A DNA stretch of 64,000 bases from Symbiodinium kawagutii (taxonomy: Eukaryota; Sar; Dinophyceae; Suessiales; Symbiodiniaceae): the NCBI GenBank assembly GCA_009767595.1, contig VSDK01002092.1, forward strand, positions 1,401 to 65,400, written 5' to 3'. Below are positions 25,472 to 36,833 of this stretch, piece by piece; the stretch's first letter is position 1; each line of letters opens with the position of its first letter. Under the pieces are notes generated by a model. The model saw only the letters and a program-made list of their open reading frames with translations, had not been told where the DNA came from and did not search any database. The position numbers and the translations under genes are program-made.

Positions 25472-25817
25472 TATGATTCCTATTTCTGAAAACTGATTAT
25501 CGCAATTGAACAAGCAATCATGATATCTACCAGAATTGATAGTCACCCTGCTTATCATCATCATTATTTACCATCATTAACCACTGTCATTCCTAGTTTT
25601 ACCGTGCTTCAACCATAGTCACAACTGCCAGTTTCCCCACTTATAACCCAACGGCTATAGCTGATGAACGGGGGATAGTTACCCGAGTTCTAACCCAACT
25701 TATCATCCATATTTACCATCATTCATTAGCCACTATTGTGCCTATTTAACCGTTATAAACCGCTGGTGAACGGGGCCCACCTGCTGCATCACCAGCAGCT
25801 CACCACCACCCTTACAG

Positions 25818-25919
25818 CTGGTGAACGGGGCCCCCCAGGTCTCTGCTGCGCCCGGGAGCAAGCTGCAGAACTGCGAGCAAGCGGCTCTGGCGAACACGAG
25901 TAGCGGCGACATGTGGAGG
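25818..25919 (+). CDS. Putative exon of an unidentified host gene
   Basis: GC-rich island with acceptor CTTACAG|CTG and a possible GA donor (AGG|GACATG), phase 0 at both ends, 34 codons. It contains VNGAPQVSAAPGSKLQNCEQ then ALANTSSGDMWR. Immediately upstream, a near-duplicate of its first 17 bases (CTGGTGAACGGGGCCC) occurs at 25764, suggesting a local duplication spanning the acceptor. If not spliced at the GA site the frame ends at a TAG at 25956-25958. Confidence 0.45.
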
Positions 25920-25958
25920 GACATGAGCTTGCCATGTAGAAAATATATGAAGATGTAG

Positions 25959-26506
25959 CTCTACTAGGAGTCGAACATTGTATGTATATATTTGTTTAAA
26001 ATTTATATATATATGTATGTATATATTTATATTTATTATGTATATATATTTATAAATATATATATATATATATATATTTGTGAAGATGCAGATATATCAA
26101 ATATTGGTGATCTTAAGGATTTTCTTATTTTCTTACTTACCTGCAATATTTGGGTTGTTTGATCATAGGGGTTGAAACCACCAACCAGCAGGATATGTCT
26201 AAAGAAATGGTATTGTGTATGAATATGCTTATATAAGCACATATAGGTATGTTACATGCTTGTGTGCTCTTGGATTCAGAATATGTGCATACGGTTGTGT
26301 GTTTGGAAAAACAATATATATATATATTTATATCTAATATACGCATAAGTGTACAGTACTGTTTTTTTTTTACACAGTTGCATATACATACACATCGGAA
26401 TTCACTATCAAAATTGCAGCTGCGCAAGTTTTTTAATCCCAGATCCCCATGGGCAAGATTGTTAGTTATGAGTGTTTGACCCATGATTCTTGATTTCATG
26501 GTTATT
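25959..26506. other. AT-rich non-coding stretch with TATA repeats
   Basis: Long runs of TATATA/TATTTATA at about 25980-26080. A half copy of a family C element lies at 26149-26189. No coding signal. Confidence 0.5.
26149..26189. mobile_element. Family C element, right half only
   Basis: GTTTGATCATAGGGGTTGAAACCACCAACCAGCAGG matches the right end of the family. No left end is present. Confidence 0.55.
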
Positions 26507-26622
26507 TGGCTATGGGTCAATATTAACCGACCAATAATGGGGGATAATGACCAACTATAACAAGGGAAAGCACGGTTGATGATAGGGGAACCAGGGGTAC
26601 GGGGTTTTGACCCACAGCCATC
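26507..26622 (+). mobile_element. Family B element
   Basis: GGCTATGGGTCAATATTAACCGACC at the left and GGGGTTTTGACCCACAGCCA at the right are inverted repeats. The internal hallmark GATAGGGGAACCAGGGGTAC is present. Confidence 0.8.
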
Positions 26623-28264
26623 TGAGTAACCAAAACAAGTCGGATGAGCAGGGAACAATTCGGATCTTGAGATTCCACAACCTTTCACAACCACTGCACA
26701 ATCGATAGGGAACAAATCGAATACCGATGTGCACAAAGCCAACAGATATAGAACCGACAGGGGATCGTTCCGGTCATGGCGGGTTTCTAAAAGGTATTAT
26801 GTCCGCTACTCGCATGACAACCAACAAAACAGCCCTCCACGCAAGCTCCTGCAAGATGTGTGAACATCCGACAAGATAAAAGCTGACAGGATTTGTTGTT
26901 ACCATCATTGATCTTGGATAAAAACTCCTAGAGCGAATCCCTGCCTAAATGATGATACCCTCGTTTACCCTGTACAACCTGTAAACGTATTTTCGCCCAT
27001 CGTTTGTAAAGTAAGTGCAAAGAAAATGCCGTGCCCAAGCACCTCCACAGGGCTTGCAAGCATCGGCTCTGCGACTTTGGCTCCCTCACGCTCGTTTGCT
27101 TTTGTTGTTATAGGAAGTGCATGGAAGTGTATCTTTCGAAGCTTTCTTTCTTTATATTTTGGCAACCGAGAGTAGCCAAGGCATAGTCCCATTTTGCATA
27201 CTTGCGGCCTCAAGTAGTGTTGCCAGCCACATGTACCAGAACCAGTATCCTTCTTGGACTGCAAAGTCGAGGATGACCTTCTCGGGAAGCGTTAAATGCA
27301 GCTGTGTATTCTTAAGCCATCGTATACCATGCGCATATCATGATTGTTCGCTTGACACCCTGAGTCTTGAACAACGGATTCACATGGATTCACCCAATTG
27401 TTTGGTTACTTTGGTTTATTAATGCATGTTGAGCCTCTTGCAGAGTATGTTCGATCCCTGAACTTGTGAACTGCAAATAGGTTTATACATGAATATATAG
27501 CATTCCTGAAAATGAACTGAGCAAAACAAAAAAAGAATAGGGATGGCGGGGAGAGCATTCACGGACATTCCCCAAATAGATGCCAAGATCACCCATTCAT
27601 GGACATTACACCTAGATATGTCCCAATCAGCCATGGTAAAGACATCCGCAGCCATCACAACTGGTGTGTCAACGTTGATGTCACCAGCAAGCCGCTACGA
27701 GGCTTACGGATGGCTGAAATGGAGCAGGTCTTTTCTTCGCAACAGCTGCAGGGTTGAAGCGTCAGCGGTCACCAGTGTGGTGCCCATAGTTAACGAATGG
27801 TGCCAAAGGAAGACTAGGCAATTCCTTTCATGACTGCTACTGATTCTTAATGATAGTATGGATAGTATGGATAGTATGGATAGTACGGATAGTCATTGTT
27901 AATGACGGCCATTAATTGTTCCCTTTTGATTGCCAGCGGTTATGTTGAACACATGGATAATAGTAACCGATCCTCTCTACCGATGCTTACTGTTGCGTTT
28001 CTCGTATGATTTGCCTACAGTATCAAGAGTTAGTCAGGGTCAAGGACTGACCATATTTCATGATCATGATCCCTAAGAATTTTTAGCCATGCAACTAGGT
28101 GCTGGGATGGTTTGTTGATCGAGAAATCACAACCATGAAAGGTTGATAGTAGCAGGGCACCCAACTATTGGTGGGCTAGATATGGCCAGATATTTTTGTG
28201 AGAACCCGCAGAGAGAAAGAAAGATAGGCACAAGTCCTTATTAGCAGCAAAAAACAGCAAGAAC
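26623..28264. other. Non-coding stretch, no gene recognised
   Basis: Open frames at 26965-27264 (-) and 27543-27833 (+) lack recognisable domains. The second contains a reasonable peptide (SRYEAYGWLKWSRSFLRNSC) and could be an old retroelement fragment. A 10-bp tandem repeat (GATAGTATGG, about four units) is at 27851-27892. Confidence 0.35.
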
Positions 28265-28265
28265 A

Positions 28266-28345
<80 letters not shown>

Positions 28346-29181
28346 CAAATAACAAGAACAAGAACAAGAACAATAACAATAACAACAACAACAGTAACAA
28401 CAACAACAACAACAAGAACAATAACAAGAACAACAACAATAACACGAACAACAACAACAAGAACATGAACAGGAACAACAACAAGAACAAGAACAAGAAC
28501 AAGAACAAGAACAACAACAACAACAACAAGAACAAGAACAAGAACAAGAACAAGAACAACAACAATAACAAGAACAATAACAAGAACAAGAACAACAACA
28601 ACAACAACAAGAACAAGAACAAGAACAACAACAACAACAAGAANNNNNNNNNNNNNNNNNNNNNNNNNNNNNNNNNNNNNNNNNNNNNNNNNNNNNNNNN
28701 NNNNNNNNNNNNNNNNNNNNNNNNNNNNNNNNNNNNNNNNNNNNNNNNNNNNNNNNNNNNNNNNNNNNNNNNNNNNNNNNNNNNNNNNNNNNNNNNNNNN
28801 NNNNNNNNNNNNNNNNNNNNNNNNNNNNNNNNNNNNNNNNNNNNNNNNNNNNNNNNNNNNNNNNNNNNNNNNNNNNNNNNNNNNNNNNNNNNNNNNNNNN
28901 NNNNNNNNNNNNNNNNNNNNNNNNNNNNNNNNNNNNNNNNNNNNNNNNNNNNNNNNNNNNNNNNNNNNNNNNNNNNNNNNNNNNNNNNNNNNNNNNNNNN
29001 NNNNNNNNNNNNNNNNNNNNNNNNNNNNNNNNNNNNNNNNNNNNNNNNNNNNNNNNNNNNNNNNNNNNNNNNAACAACAACAACAACAGCAACAACAACA
29101 GCAGCAGCAGCAACAACAACAACAGCAACAACAACAACAACAACAGCAGCAGCAACAACAGCAACAACAACAACAGCAACA
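28265..29181. repeat. (AAC)n / (AAGAAC)n microsatellite interrupted by an assembly gap
   Basis: About 378 bases of AAC triplets with AAG and AAT interruptions precede a run of 429 N (28644-29072). About 109 bases of AAC/AGC triplets follow. The left part is first pure AAC, then increasingly AAGAAC. The right part is AAC/CAG. The two sides differ, so the gap may hide a transition or a mis-join. Long open frames through it are artefacts of the triplet repeat. Confidence 0.95.
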
Positions 29182-29337
29182 AGATCGACATGGAGGGACC
29201 CTTTGTAGTTTGGAAACTTTGCACCGGTTCATCTCTGTTCAGGCCGCCAGCCTGATGCAGCTCAGATGCCTGTGAGGGGCTGAGTGGTGAGTCTGGTCGC
29301 GGTTGCCAGAGGGGTTGGTTGAATGTGGCTTGCTATC

Positions 29338-29487
29338 TGGCTGTGGGCCAATATGAACCATCATTTGAAATTGACAGGGACAATATACCTACTGTAATAG
29401 CAATAATAACAATAATAAATAATGGGGAAAACAATAGACACAATGCGGGTATCGAGGGGTACAGGGTTTTTGACCCACGGCCATCTG
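29338..29487 (+). mobile_element. Family B element, expanded
   Basis: GGCTGTGGGCCAATATGAACC at the left, GTATCGAGGGGTACAGGG..TTGACCCACGGCCA at the right. An AATAATAAC insertion lies in the middle. Confidence 0.65.
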
Positions 29488-29644
29488 TCTTACCACAGCC
29501 ATATAGTGAACAGTAAGTAGCAAGGTGATCAGATGATATTATGAGAAACAAGATTGCTGGTGCAGTGGTACTTGTGAAAAGCGCTGGTTGCAAAAACCGG
29601 GATAGCCCCTGATTGAAGATGTTTTGTTCAAATGCGGGTGTTCT

Positions 29645-30766
29645 GTTGAGAAGTAGAATTGTTTGAAAGGAAAGATTGCACGAAGTTTGAATAAAGTCCT
29701 GCTAGATGTTGTCAAAAAGCTATGATCTGGCGACTTGGGACTTTTTTCTGGACAATTGGGACTTTTTTTGTGATGATGACGGATGAAATCTGGAAATTGA
29801 TGTTGGATGACATTTTTGTTCATTATGTTGATGGAAGGAGGATGAAATCTTGCATTTGGTGCTCAATGAAGCTTTTGAAGCTTTTGAGCATCATGTGGCT
29901 GAAGGATGAAATCTGGCACTTGGTGCTGAATGAAGCTGTTGATCATTGGTCGTGTTGGACTACTTGTTCGGCTCATTATGGGGCTACGTTTTTTCTACCC
30001 AAACATGTTTGTTTTTTTGGGTTATCCTATATCATGCTGATGGTATGAGGTGGTGGTGGAAGGTCATAGCTGCTGTTTCTTGTTGTTTTCGAATGCCAGG
30101 GGGGAGTCCGAAGAAACCCGGGGTAGGCGGACTCCGATGTAAGGCTCTTTCGGCACGCGTTGCTTGATGTTATCATGCTGCTACACATATGCATATATAC
30201 ATATATATAATATACAGGATGGGGTCACCTGGCAATATGTTCCATCATGACTGTGCCAAAAACTTGAAATCTTTTGACCACAATATTACCTGATATATTA
30301 AGAAAAGGTTGTTCTCGTCAGTTTACCAGACCAGATGACCATCGACTTCCTCCCTACAAGCCTTCTGTGAGAAAGTTGTTTGCACAAGTATTCGTCCAAA
30401 AATTGAGTTGCAGGGTCACCAGAAAAGGGGGACCCTGGGTACTGGCCCACTCTTGGAAGCTCAGATCGAACAGGTGCAAGTTGAACTGCTCTGTGGTGTT
30501 GGGCGGTAAGTCATTTGCCGCCCGGTAGACCATGCATGTCGTCCCTGTGCGGGAAGTGCTTGCGCAAGTCTTCAGCCTCGGGTATCTTGACCGAAGGTAT
30601 GCTCCTGGATTTCCGTACTTGGCAAGCTCCTTCTTCATCTGGCTGAAAGCTTCTTCGCGGATTTTCTCCACAGTCAACTCAACCCCGCCAGCACTGTTGA
30701 GAAGTAGAATTGTTTGAAAGGAAAAATTGCATGAAGTTTGGATAAAGTCCTGCTAGATGTTGTCAA
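29645..30766 (+). repeat. Pair of 71-bp direct repeats flanking ~1 kb
   Basis: GTTGAGAAGTAGAATTGTTT..GATGTTGTCAA at 29645-29715 recurs at 30696-30766 with about three substitutions. Between them is a threefold imperfect repeat at 29781-29975 (GGATGAAATCTGG.., ~64 bp) and a 107-codon open frame on the - strand at 30354-30677 (EKIREEAFSQMKKELAKYG..). It could be a small non-autonomous element with terminal direct repeats, or a duplicated older retroelement segment. Confidence 0.5.
30104..30135. other. Small hairpin, GGAGTCCG/CGGACTCC
   Basis: Perfect 8-bp inverted repeat around a GAAGAAACCCGGGGTAGG loop. No function can be assigned. Confidence 0.4.
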
Positions 30767-30972
30767 TAGAAAGAACTCTCTTTTGCAAGGACAACTGTCC
30801 GCATTGTAAGAGTGATACCTTTTCTTTGTAAGGTAGTACTGTCCCAGCGTAAAAACTGCCGAAGTGATGCACCGAAGGCACGTTTTCCGAGGTGTCCTAC
30901 CGTACCCTATGAGGAACTCCCCGAGACACACACACACACACACACAACAGGCACAACACACGCATTATTGAT

Positions 30973-31090
30973 TTGGCTATGGGTCAAGCAGTTAACCAAC
31001 CAACTAATGGGGGATAATGACCAACCAACAATAAGGAAACAATGGTTAATGATAGGGGAACCAGGGGTACAGGGTTTTGACCCACTGCCA
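30973..31090 (+). mobile_element. Family B element
   Basis: GGCTATGGGTCAAGCAGTTAACC at the left, GGGGTACAGGGTTTTGACCCACTGCCA at the right. A well-preserved 118-bp copy, the first of three within 1 kb. Confidence 0.85.
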
Positions 31091-31350
31091 TTTCTGACCC
31101 AGCTGCAAATTTCACAAGTTGAGTGATTGGGTATTCTTCTCAGCGGCAGCAGCAAGCACTTTGCAGATTGGAATTTGATGAGGCCATTTGTATGATCAGT
31201 GTCCATGTTTCTTAAGTCATGCAGCTGCATGTTTGTGATGCAGCAGCATCCGGCCGACATGCGTAAACAGAAGTGAAACATGACGGGTTGCGGTAAATCT
31301 TGCTATCCAAAGCATGGAGAGACACAGTCCCACCGTGTGAGCCTTGATAT

Positions 31351-31466
31351 GGCAGTGGGTCAAAACCCGGTACCCCTGGTTCCCCTATCATTAACCATTG
31401 TTTTCCCTCTTATTGTTGGTGGAAATCCCCATTAGTTGGTTGATTAACTGCTTGACCCATAGCCAA
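31351..31466 (-). mobile_element. Family B element, inverted orientation
   Basis: GGCAGTGGGTCAAAACCCGGTACCCCTGGTTCCCC..TTGACCCATAGCC is the reverse complement of the copy at 30973. The pair could form a ~115-bp stem across about 260 bp of spacer. Confidence 0.85.
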
Positions 31467-31857
31467 ATTGGCTTTTTGCAACCGAACTTGGTTCTCTCGT
31501 CTTGCGATTTTTTCCGCCTTCGGCCTCTAAACCCTGCAACAAGAGGAGACATCGAGCTTCAGCACAGTTCAAACCCTCGGCTTCGTTAATTTGTCGCCTT
31601 TTCTTAGGGTTCACACGCTGGTTTGTTGAGACGCGCAACTGTTGTAAAACTCATGGTTCGACAGCAGTGGATAGAAGGCAATTGAACCGGTTCACAAGAT
31701 GGCAAAACTGCTCAATTACTTAAGTACCAATTGATTGCCATAGTGATATCCTCATGCTGCCGGAGAGGTTGCTGTGGCGAGCAAGGGTGCAAGCCCATGC
31801 TCAAGAGGACCTGCTGGATGGGAACTGGTTGGACTTGCCTCACTGTAGACCTTGAAC

Positions 31858-31984
31858 TGGCTATGGGTTAAGGCTCAACATTAATCAACCAATCAACGGG
31901 GGATATTAGTCAACAAATTCACAGGGAAAGCAATGGTAAATGATGGCACGCCAGGGGTACAGGTTTTTGATCCATAGTCAACTG
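31858..31984 (+). mobile_element. Family B element, diverged
   Basis: GGCTATGGGTTAAGGCTCAAC at the left, GCCAGGGGTACAGGTTTTTGATCCATAG at the right. Confidence 0.65.
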
Positions 31985-32944
31985 AGTTCAAAAGGCCAAC
32001 CGCTTTCGGCCAAGCGCAAGCGCGCAACAGAATCAACAAAAAAGATGGCAGGCCATGGCACAGCTGCATTGTGCAGATCTACTTGTTTGAACCATGGATC
32101 CAAGCTGCATGTCGTGCCGCGCAGGACCAAGGCTCTTTTCTCATGGCACATTTGGATAGCTCGCAACGATGTGTCCGAGTGCTGGAGGCGAGGCATGATC
32201 CAACCCCACAGCTTCGGTTTGGAGGAACTTGCGAACCAAGATCCATCCCAAAGCCCAAGATGCAAGCGATTTCGATGAAGATTTGAATCTACTTGGAATT
32301 TGCATTCCGATGAATTCAAATCTATTGAAATCCTTTCTAAATGGAAGATTTCGAGAAAGGATTTCACAGTTTTGTTTGTCAGCAGAAATGTGTAAGCAGA
32401 GATATGCCTTTTTCATGTGTAGGACATGCAGATTGGCACAGCATGTGCGTACCTGTGTACGTAGGTATGCAAGTATGCGCTCTGATATACCACTCTGAAA
32501 CGCAGTTCAAATGAATGCAATGACATGCATGTATGCATGTAGCACTCTCGACATCAGAACAACAATTTGCTGTGTTTCATTACGGGGATGCAATCCAAAG
32601 CAGTGAGGATATGAACAACTCTATGGCAATTGGTTGTTTGTATGTTGTTGGTATTCTGGTTGGTGGTGGTAAAAATGTTTAATCTCGCCAAAGATTGGAA
32701 AATCTAGTTGGTTCAAATTCAGCTTTTCTTGGATGGCTTATACCTCTTAACCAAACTCAACTATTATATACTCACAAGTTTTCACTGTTGGTTGTACTTT
32801 CTGTTGGTTGAGTAATGTAACTTCTGGTTGGTATAAGTTTTCACCTGGTTGGTTATACCGGTTGGTTGGTTATACTAAACTGGCTGGTTATACTAAACTG
32901 GTTGGTTATACTCGTTGAGTCATATCACTTCTCACCACCTGCAG
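31985..32944. other. Non-coding stretch, no gene recognised
   Basis: Overlapping open frames on both strands at 31978-32416 have no recognised domain. TTGGTTATACT-type repeats are at 32820-32925. Confidence 0.4.
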
Positions 32945-33064
32945 TTCTTGGCCACCCAAAAGGCGCCGAAGCTGCCGCTGAAGCCAGGCATGGTCCACAA
33001 AATTGGAGGAGAAGCCTCACGCCTGGCAAAGCCGCGGTTGCGCAAACGCGCGTTTCGCGCACGG
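32945..33064 (+). CDS. Putative exon, frame ambiguous
   Basis: GC-rich island after an acceptor-like CCTGCAG. One frame gives 40 codons ending at a TAG (33065-33067), with ATQKAPKLPLKPGMVHKIGG and a basic tail. Another frame (KGAEAAAEARHGPQNWRRSL) ends in phase 0 exactly at a GT donor (ACG|GTAGCA at 33064), which would suit the phase-0 exon at 34229. I cannot choose between them. Confidence 0.4.
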
Positions 33065-33411
33065 TAGCAGCCAAGACGGGTCATGGCAAGGGTTGATGGT
33101 GTGGGTGTACTGAGCAGCATGACTATGATCTATGATCTATGTACATCACGATGATATATCATGCTATGATGTGTAGCACCGACTATGTGGTTCACCATGG
33201 CCTAGGGATGGATGGCAAAGATCCCACCAATCAAGGCGGGATGACCACCCAAAGAGGCATAAAACAATCATTCCTCGAATGGACAGCTGGGACTCCATTG
33301 GAGACCTAGCTGAATTTCTTCGTTTTAGGAAAGAGCTTAGTGAACGATCAGCTGGGACTGAAAGTAAACAAAGTTCAAAATTCACCCAGTTGGTTCTTCA
33401 AAATTCAATCA

Positions 33412-33525
33412 TGGTGGTTTCTCAGATCATATGGGTACGGAACCCCCAAATCATCCTTTACATTAGGCATCCATGGCAATAAAACCAACCTTTTTTGGGG
33501 ATCCCCTATGGCTTGAGAACCCCCT
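33412..33525. mobile_element. Family A element
   Basis: CATGGTGGTTTCTCAGATCATATGGG at the left and GGGGATCCCCTATGGCTTGAGAA at the right, with the CATGGCAATAAAACCAACC core. Confidence 0.75.
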
Positions 33526-34228
33526 GTGACCCATTTGAAGTTTGGGGCTTCACAGTCCGCCATCTATGTTGCTTGGAACTGCCTCTGCCAGTTGTGGTAG
33601 GTAAGATTGGGTAAGTGGATCTTCAAGGCAGATGGTTGTTTGTGGCAACAAGTCAACTTGCACCATACTGAACCACTTCTTTCCAAATTGATTCGCATTC
33701 AGGGCACTGCGTTCAATGGTTCTTAGCACCAGTGGAGCACAGGTTCAGCTGGGGCGGCTGTCAGGAGTCCTTGCTGAGGACCTATCTCCGCGCTTGGGCT
33801 TCTGTGCGTGGTTCTCGGGGCTAGAGAATGCTTGAGATGTACAGCACAGATCAGTGGCTTGAGTCAGAGGCATGTCTGAGAATGCCTGAAATATAACAAA
33901 GACCATGTATGTATATGTATATATATATATATAATATTTATATTTATAGTTATTTTTATTTACACATACACACGGAGCTCTTCAATTTAGACATTTCTGT
34001 GTTGAAAGCCACTGATTTGTGCTTTGTATGCCTATAAGTTTCAAACATCAAAAGTCAAGAGTATAAAAGGGGACCAGAACCATTCATATATATATATATA
34101 TATATGTGTGTGCATATACTATGTTTAAATATGTATGTCCACACATGTATACAGAATATATACATATACATGCTGGATATGTGCAAGATATCGATGAATT
34201 CATATGGCTACACCAGCTGGCCGCCCAG

Positions 34229-34294
34229 GTTGGAGATGACAGCCAGCAAGGCGGCCGGCCCGGCTGGGGATATCCCAAGGAACTCGGCGGCCCA
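34229..34294 (+). CDS. Putative exon, Gly-rich
   Basis: Lies between acceptor CCCAG|GTT and a consensus donor CCA|GTGAGT, phase 0 at both ends, 22 codons (VGDDSQQGGRPGWGYPKELG..). The good donor and matching phases with the next island make it one of the better upstream exon calls. Product unknown. Confidence 0.5.
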
Positions 34295-34511
34295 GTGAGT
34301 GTAGTGACCTGGTTGCAGTAGGTTAGGCTTGGTGCCAAGCTTATACAAACTGTGGTTATGACATTGTACCACCTAAAAGCTGTAGGTAGTCAATCTACCA
34401 CCCAAAACATGGACATGTATTGTGTGTCTATCTATGTCATACGTCCCTCCAAGCGAATCATCCATGAGCTGATTGAGGGACCTGCTTCGGTTGTGGATGC
34501 CGCCAGCGCAG

Positions 34512-34607
34512 GCTGTTGACTTGGCAACGAGCGGCGGCAGATGGATAGGCCGCCTGCAGCCGCGACCCTCTGGGCCCATCCAGAAATTACCAATGCAGCA
34601 GCAATGA
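34512..34607 (+). CDS. Putative terminal exon of the upstream gene
   Basis: After acceptor CGCAG|GCT, 31 codons in phase 0 read AVDLATSGGRWIGRLQPRPS then GPIQKLPMQQQ and stop at TGA 34605-34607. Joined to the 34229-34294 exon it would give a natural C-terminus, with the next gene (NAP) starting 1.9 kb downstream on the same strand. Function unknown. Confidence 0.45.
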   Translation, partial: AVDLATSGGRWIGRLQPRPSGPIQKLPMQQQ

Positions 34608-36482
34608 TGAATATGCAGCAGCGTACATGACGTACATGTGTATACATATCCAATCTATATTGATATCATAGAAGTATATGCGATTAGTTTGTTAGCTACG
34701 TAGATGCTAGTTGAGGTACCTGTCAAGTCGCAACTTCTGCGGAATCAAGTGCAACAGAAATCAGCGGCACAGCCCCCAATCGGTGATGATACACAGGGGG
34801 GGCCTTGGATCTCCCGTGAAACGCTTGGGACATGGTGACCTGGTGATATCTTGGGACCTCGGGGTGGTGACCCCCCAGTGGGCTGGCAGCACCTATTCCG
34901 TCACGACCACCCAGTTGAAGCCATGCTCCGAGCCATTGGAAGCCATGACATTTGGAGTTGTAACATGTTGTAACCAGAAGTTGGTAAGACCATCAGTTGT
35001 GATTTCACAATGATTCCTAGCTGTTTGGGCTTTGACACTGCTTCAAAACCATTGGGCAACCATGACATTTGTTGATGTCCACCCAGGTCCACCCTAGAGA
35101 TTCCCCCCAACTGCGGTCAAAAAGTTCCCAACACGTTTGTTATACTCATCAAGTTACATCAATCCAGGCAGATCGTGGAGAAGTTCTTGTCATTGACTTC
35201 TTGACATCGTCAATGATGGTTTCTGGTGGTTAATGATAATCAATAGCCACTAGTGGCTGAGACTGGATAGCTACGAGTGGCTGACAATGGGTGAACATGA
35301 TTTACAAAGGTGTTTTCCACTGCTGCTGATTTTGGGATAGTGGCGTGCATACAATGCAGGCACACAGGTTTGAAATCATGAAATGCATGCGTTCTTCCTG
35401 ATTTTGACTTCTCCCATGTCACTGGAATTAGTCCATGTTCACTATGCCATCATGCAATGCCCCATTACATTTCCTTTTTGCCAAGCTCAAAATCACCGGT
35501 AGACTGCCTGTACGGAACCACAAACTATTTAAGGTTGCTTGTCTTAAGATCATCGTCGAACATATTAGACCCCACCAGGCCTTCGCTTGGCATGGCATCT
35601 CTGGGTGCGGAGCTGAGAAAGTCAGTGGGTAGCTGATGGAGGATGCCAGTGGTGCCAGTGGTGCCTTAGAATGGTTGGTTCATGGTGGTGATGGCTGTGC
35701 CTTAGAATGACTTCATGATGGTTGGTGATGGCTTGATCAACTGGAATCTGAAGATCGCCAGCATGTTTGAGATTGGGAATCCACAAAATCATGCTCCTTA
35801 ATATTGAAAATGACTGGGAATGACATGGAATGACCTGAAAAAAAGACTAAAAACTTGTGGATCATCAACGGCTTTTGTGACAGAAACTCGTCGTGGTTTC
35901 TCCAAGCTCCAGTGTCATTCAAAATCACTGCAGCTTTGGGCTCAAGTGTGGCACAGAGAAGAGCCGCAAAGGATCGGACTGCTGCGGCGCAGTTGGGGAT
36001 TCAGGGCGACCGCTGGGTCTCTCCCCAGAATCCAGGTGGCTCCCCCAAACACTGCGAACTATCCCAAAGTGTTCACTGGAAAGGCATCAATTTGAAGTGG
36101 CTGTGGGTCAATATTAACCAATAGTAATAACCAACAATAGTAGGGAAAACAATGGTTAATGATGGGAACCAGGGGGACTAAGGGTTTTGACCCATAGCCA
36201 AGTGGCTATTTCTTCATGTTGCTTGTGATATAGGCCACCCATCGATGTTGATCTGATGCATGTCATCATATCATCTTATTATATTGGGTTGAGTTGTGTT
36301 TCATCAAAGTGGGCCTGTAACGTCAACCCCGGATTAATAAACCCGTGCTTGATTGATAGGGATATCACCCAAGTTCGCCTTGGTTTCCCATTTAAAATGG
36401 TACCCCCCCCCCCCCCCTATTCATCAACCCATGGTTTAACTTCACCCGGGACTGGCTCCTGCAACGGAAGGCGCCCAGTTCC
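34608..36482. other. Putative intergenic region before the NAP gene
   Basis: Contains no exon-like island I can place with confidence, though 35970-36095 is open in three frames. It carries a family B element (36099-36200) and a poly-C tract at 36402-36417 just upstream of the NAP start. No TATA-like promoter is claimed; dinoflagellates generally lack canonical ones. Confidence 0.4.
36099..36200 (+). mobile_element. Family B element
   Basis: GGCTGTGGGTCAATATTAACC at the left and AGGGTTTTGACCCATAGCCA at the right, 102 bp, 283 bp upstream of the NAP start codon. Confidence 0.8.
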
Positions 36483-36524
36483 ATGGGAAAGAAGAAGACG
36501 GAAGTTGAAGCGCCAAAGGCGGAG
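36483..36524 (+). CDS. NAP1: NAP gene exon 1 (start codon)
   Basis: ATG in CCATGGG context, 14 codons (MGKKKTEVEAPKAE), then a GC donor (GAG|GCTCGC). Chosen as the start because it is the first Met upstream of the coiled-coil exons that joins them in phase 0 and gives a charged N-terminus of the NAP kind. Without the splice, the frame would run into a poly-Met GAT repeat, which is not plausible protein. Confidence 0.6.
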
Positions 36525-36623
36525 GCTCGCTGCAATTCCGGTGGTGGAGACGGGACCAGTTTCGGTGGTTGTCAGGCAGGCGATGATGCGGTGGTTGTCA
36601 GGTTCTTGATCCTGATGATGAGC

Positions 36624-36684
<61 letters not shown>

Positions 36685-36706
36685 CGACGATGACGATGAC
36701 GATGAC

Positions 36707-36757
<51 letters not shown>

Positions 36758-36799
36758 CATCATCATGATGATGATGGTGATGATGATGACGACGACGAC

Positions 36800-36833
<34 letters not shown>

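Noticed and set aside
28165-29232. Long open frames of poly-Cys/Leu/Val/Asn/Thr
   Set aside because: They are translations of the AAC microsatellite and the N gap, with no start context or non-repetitive protein.
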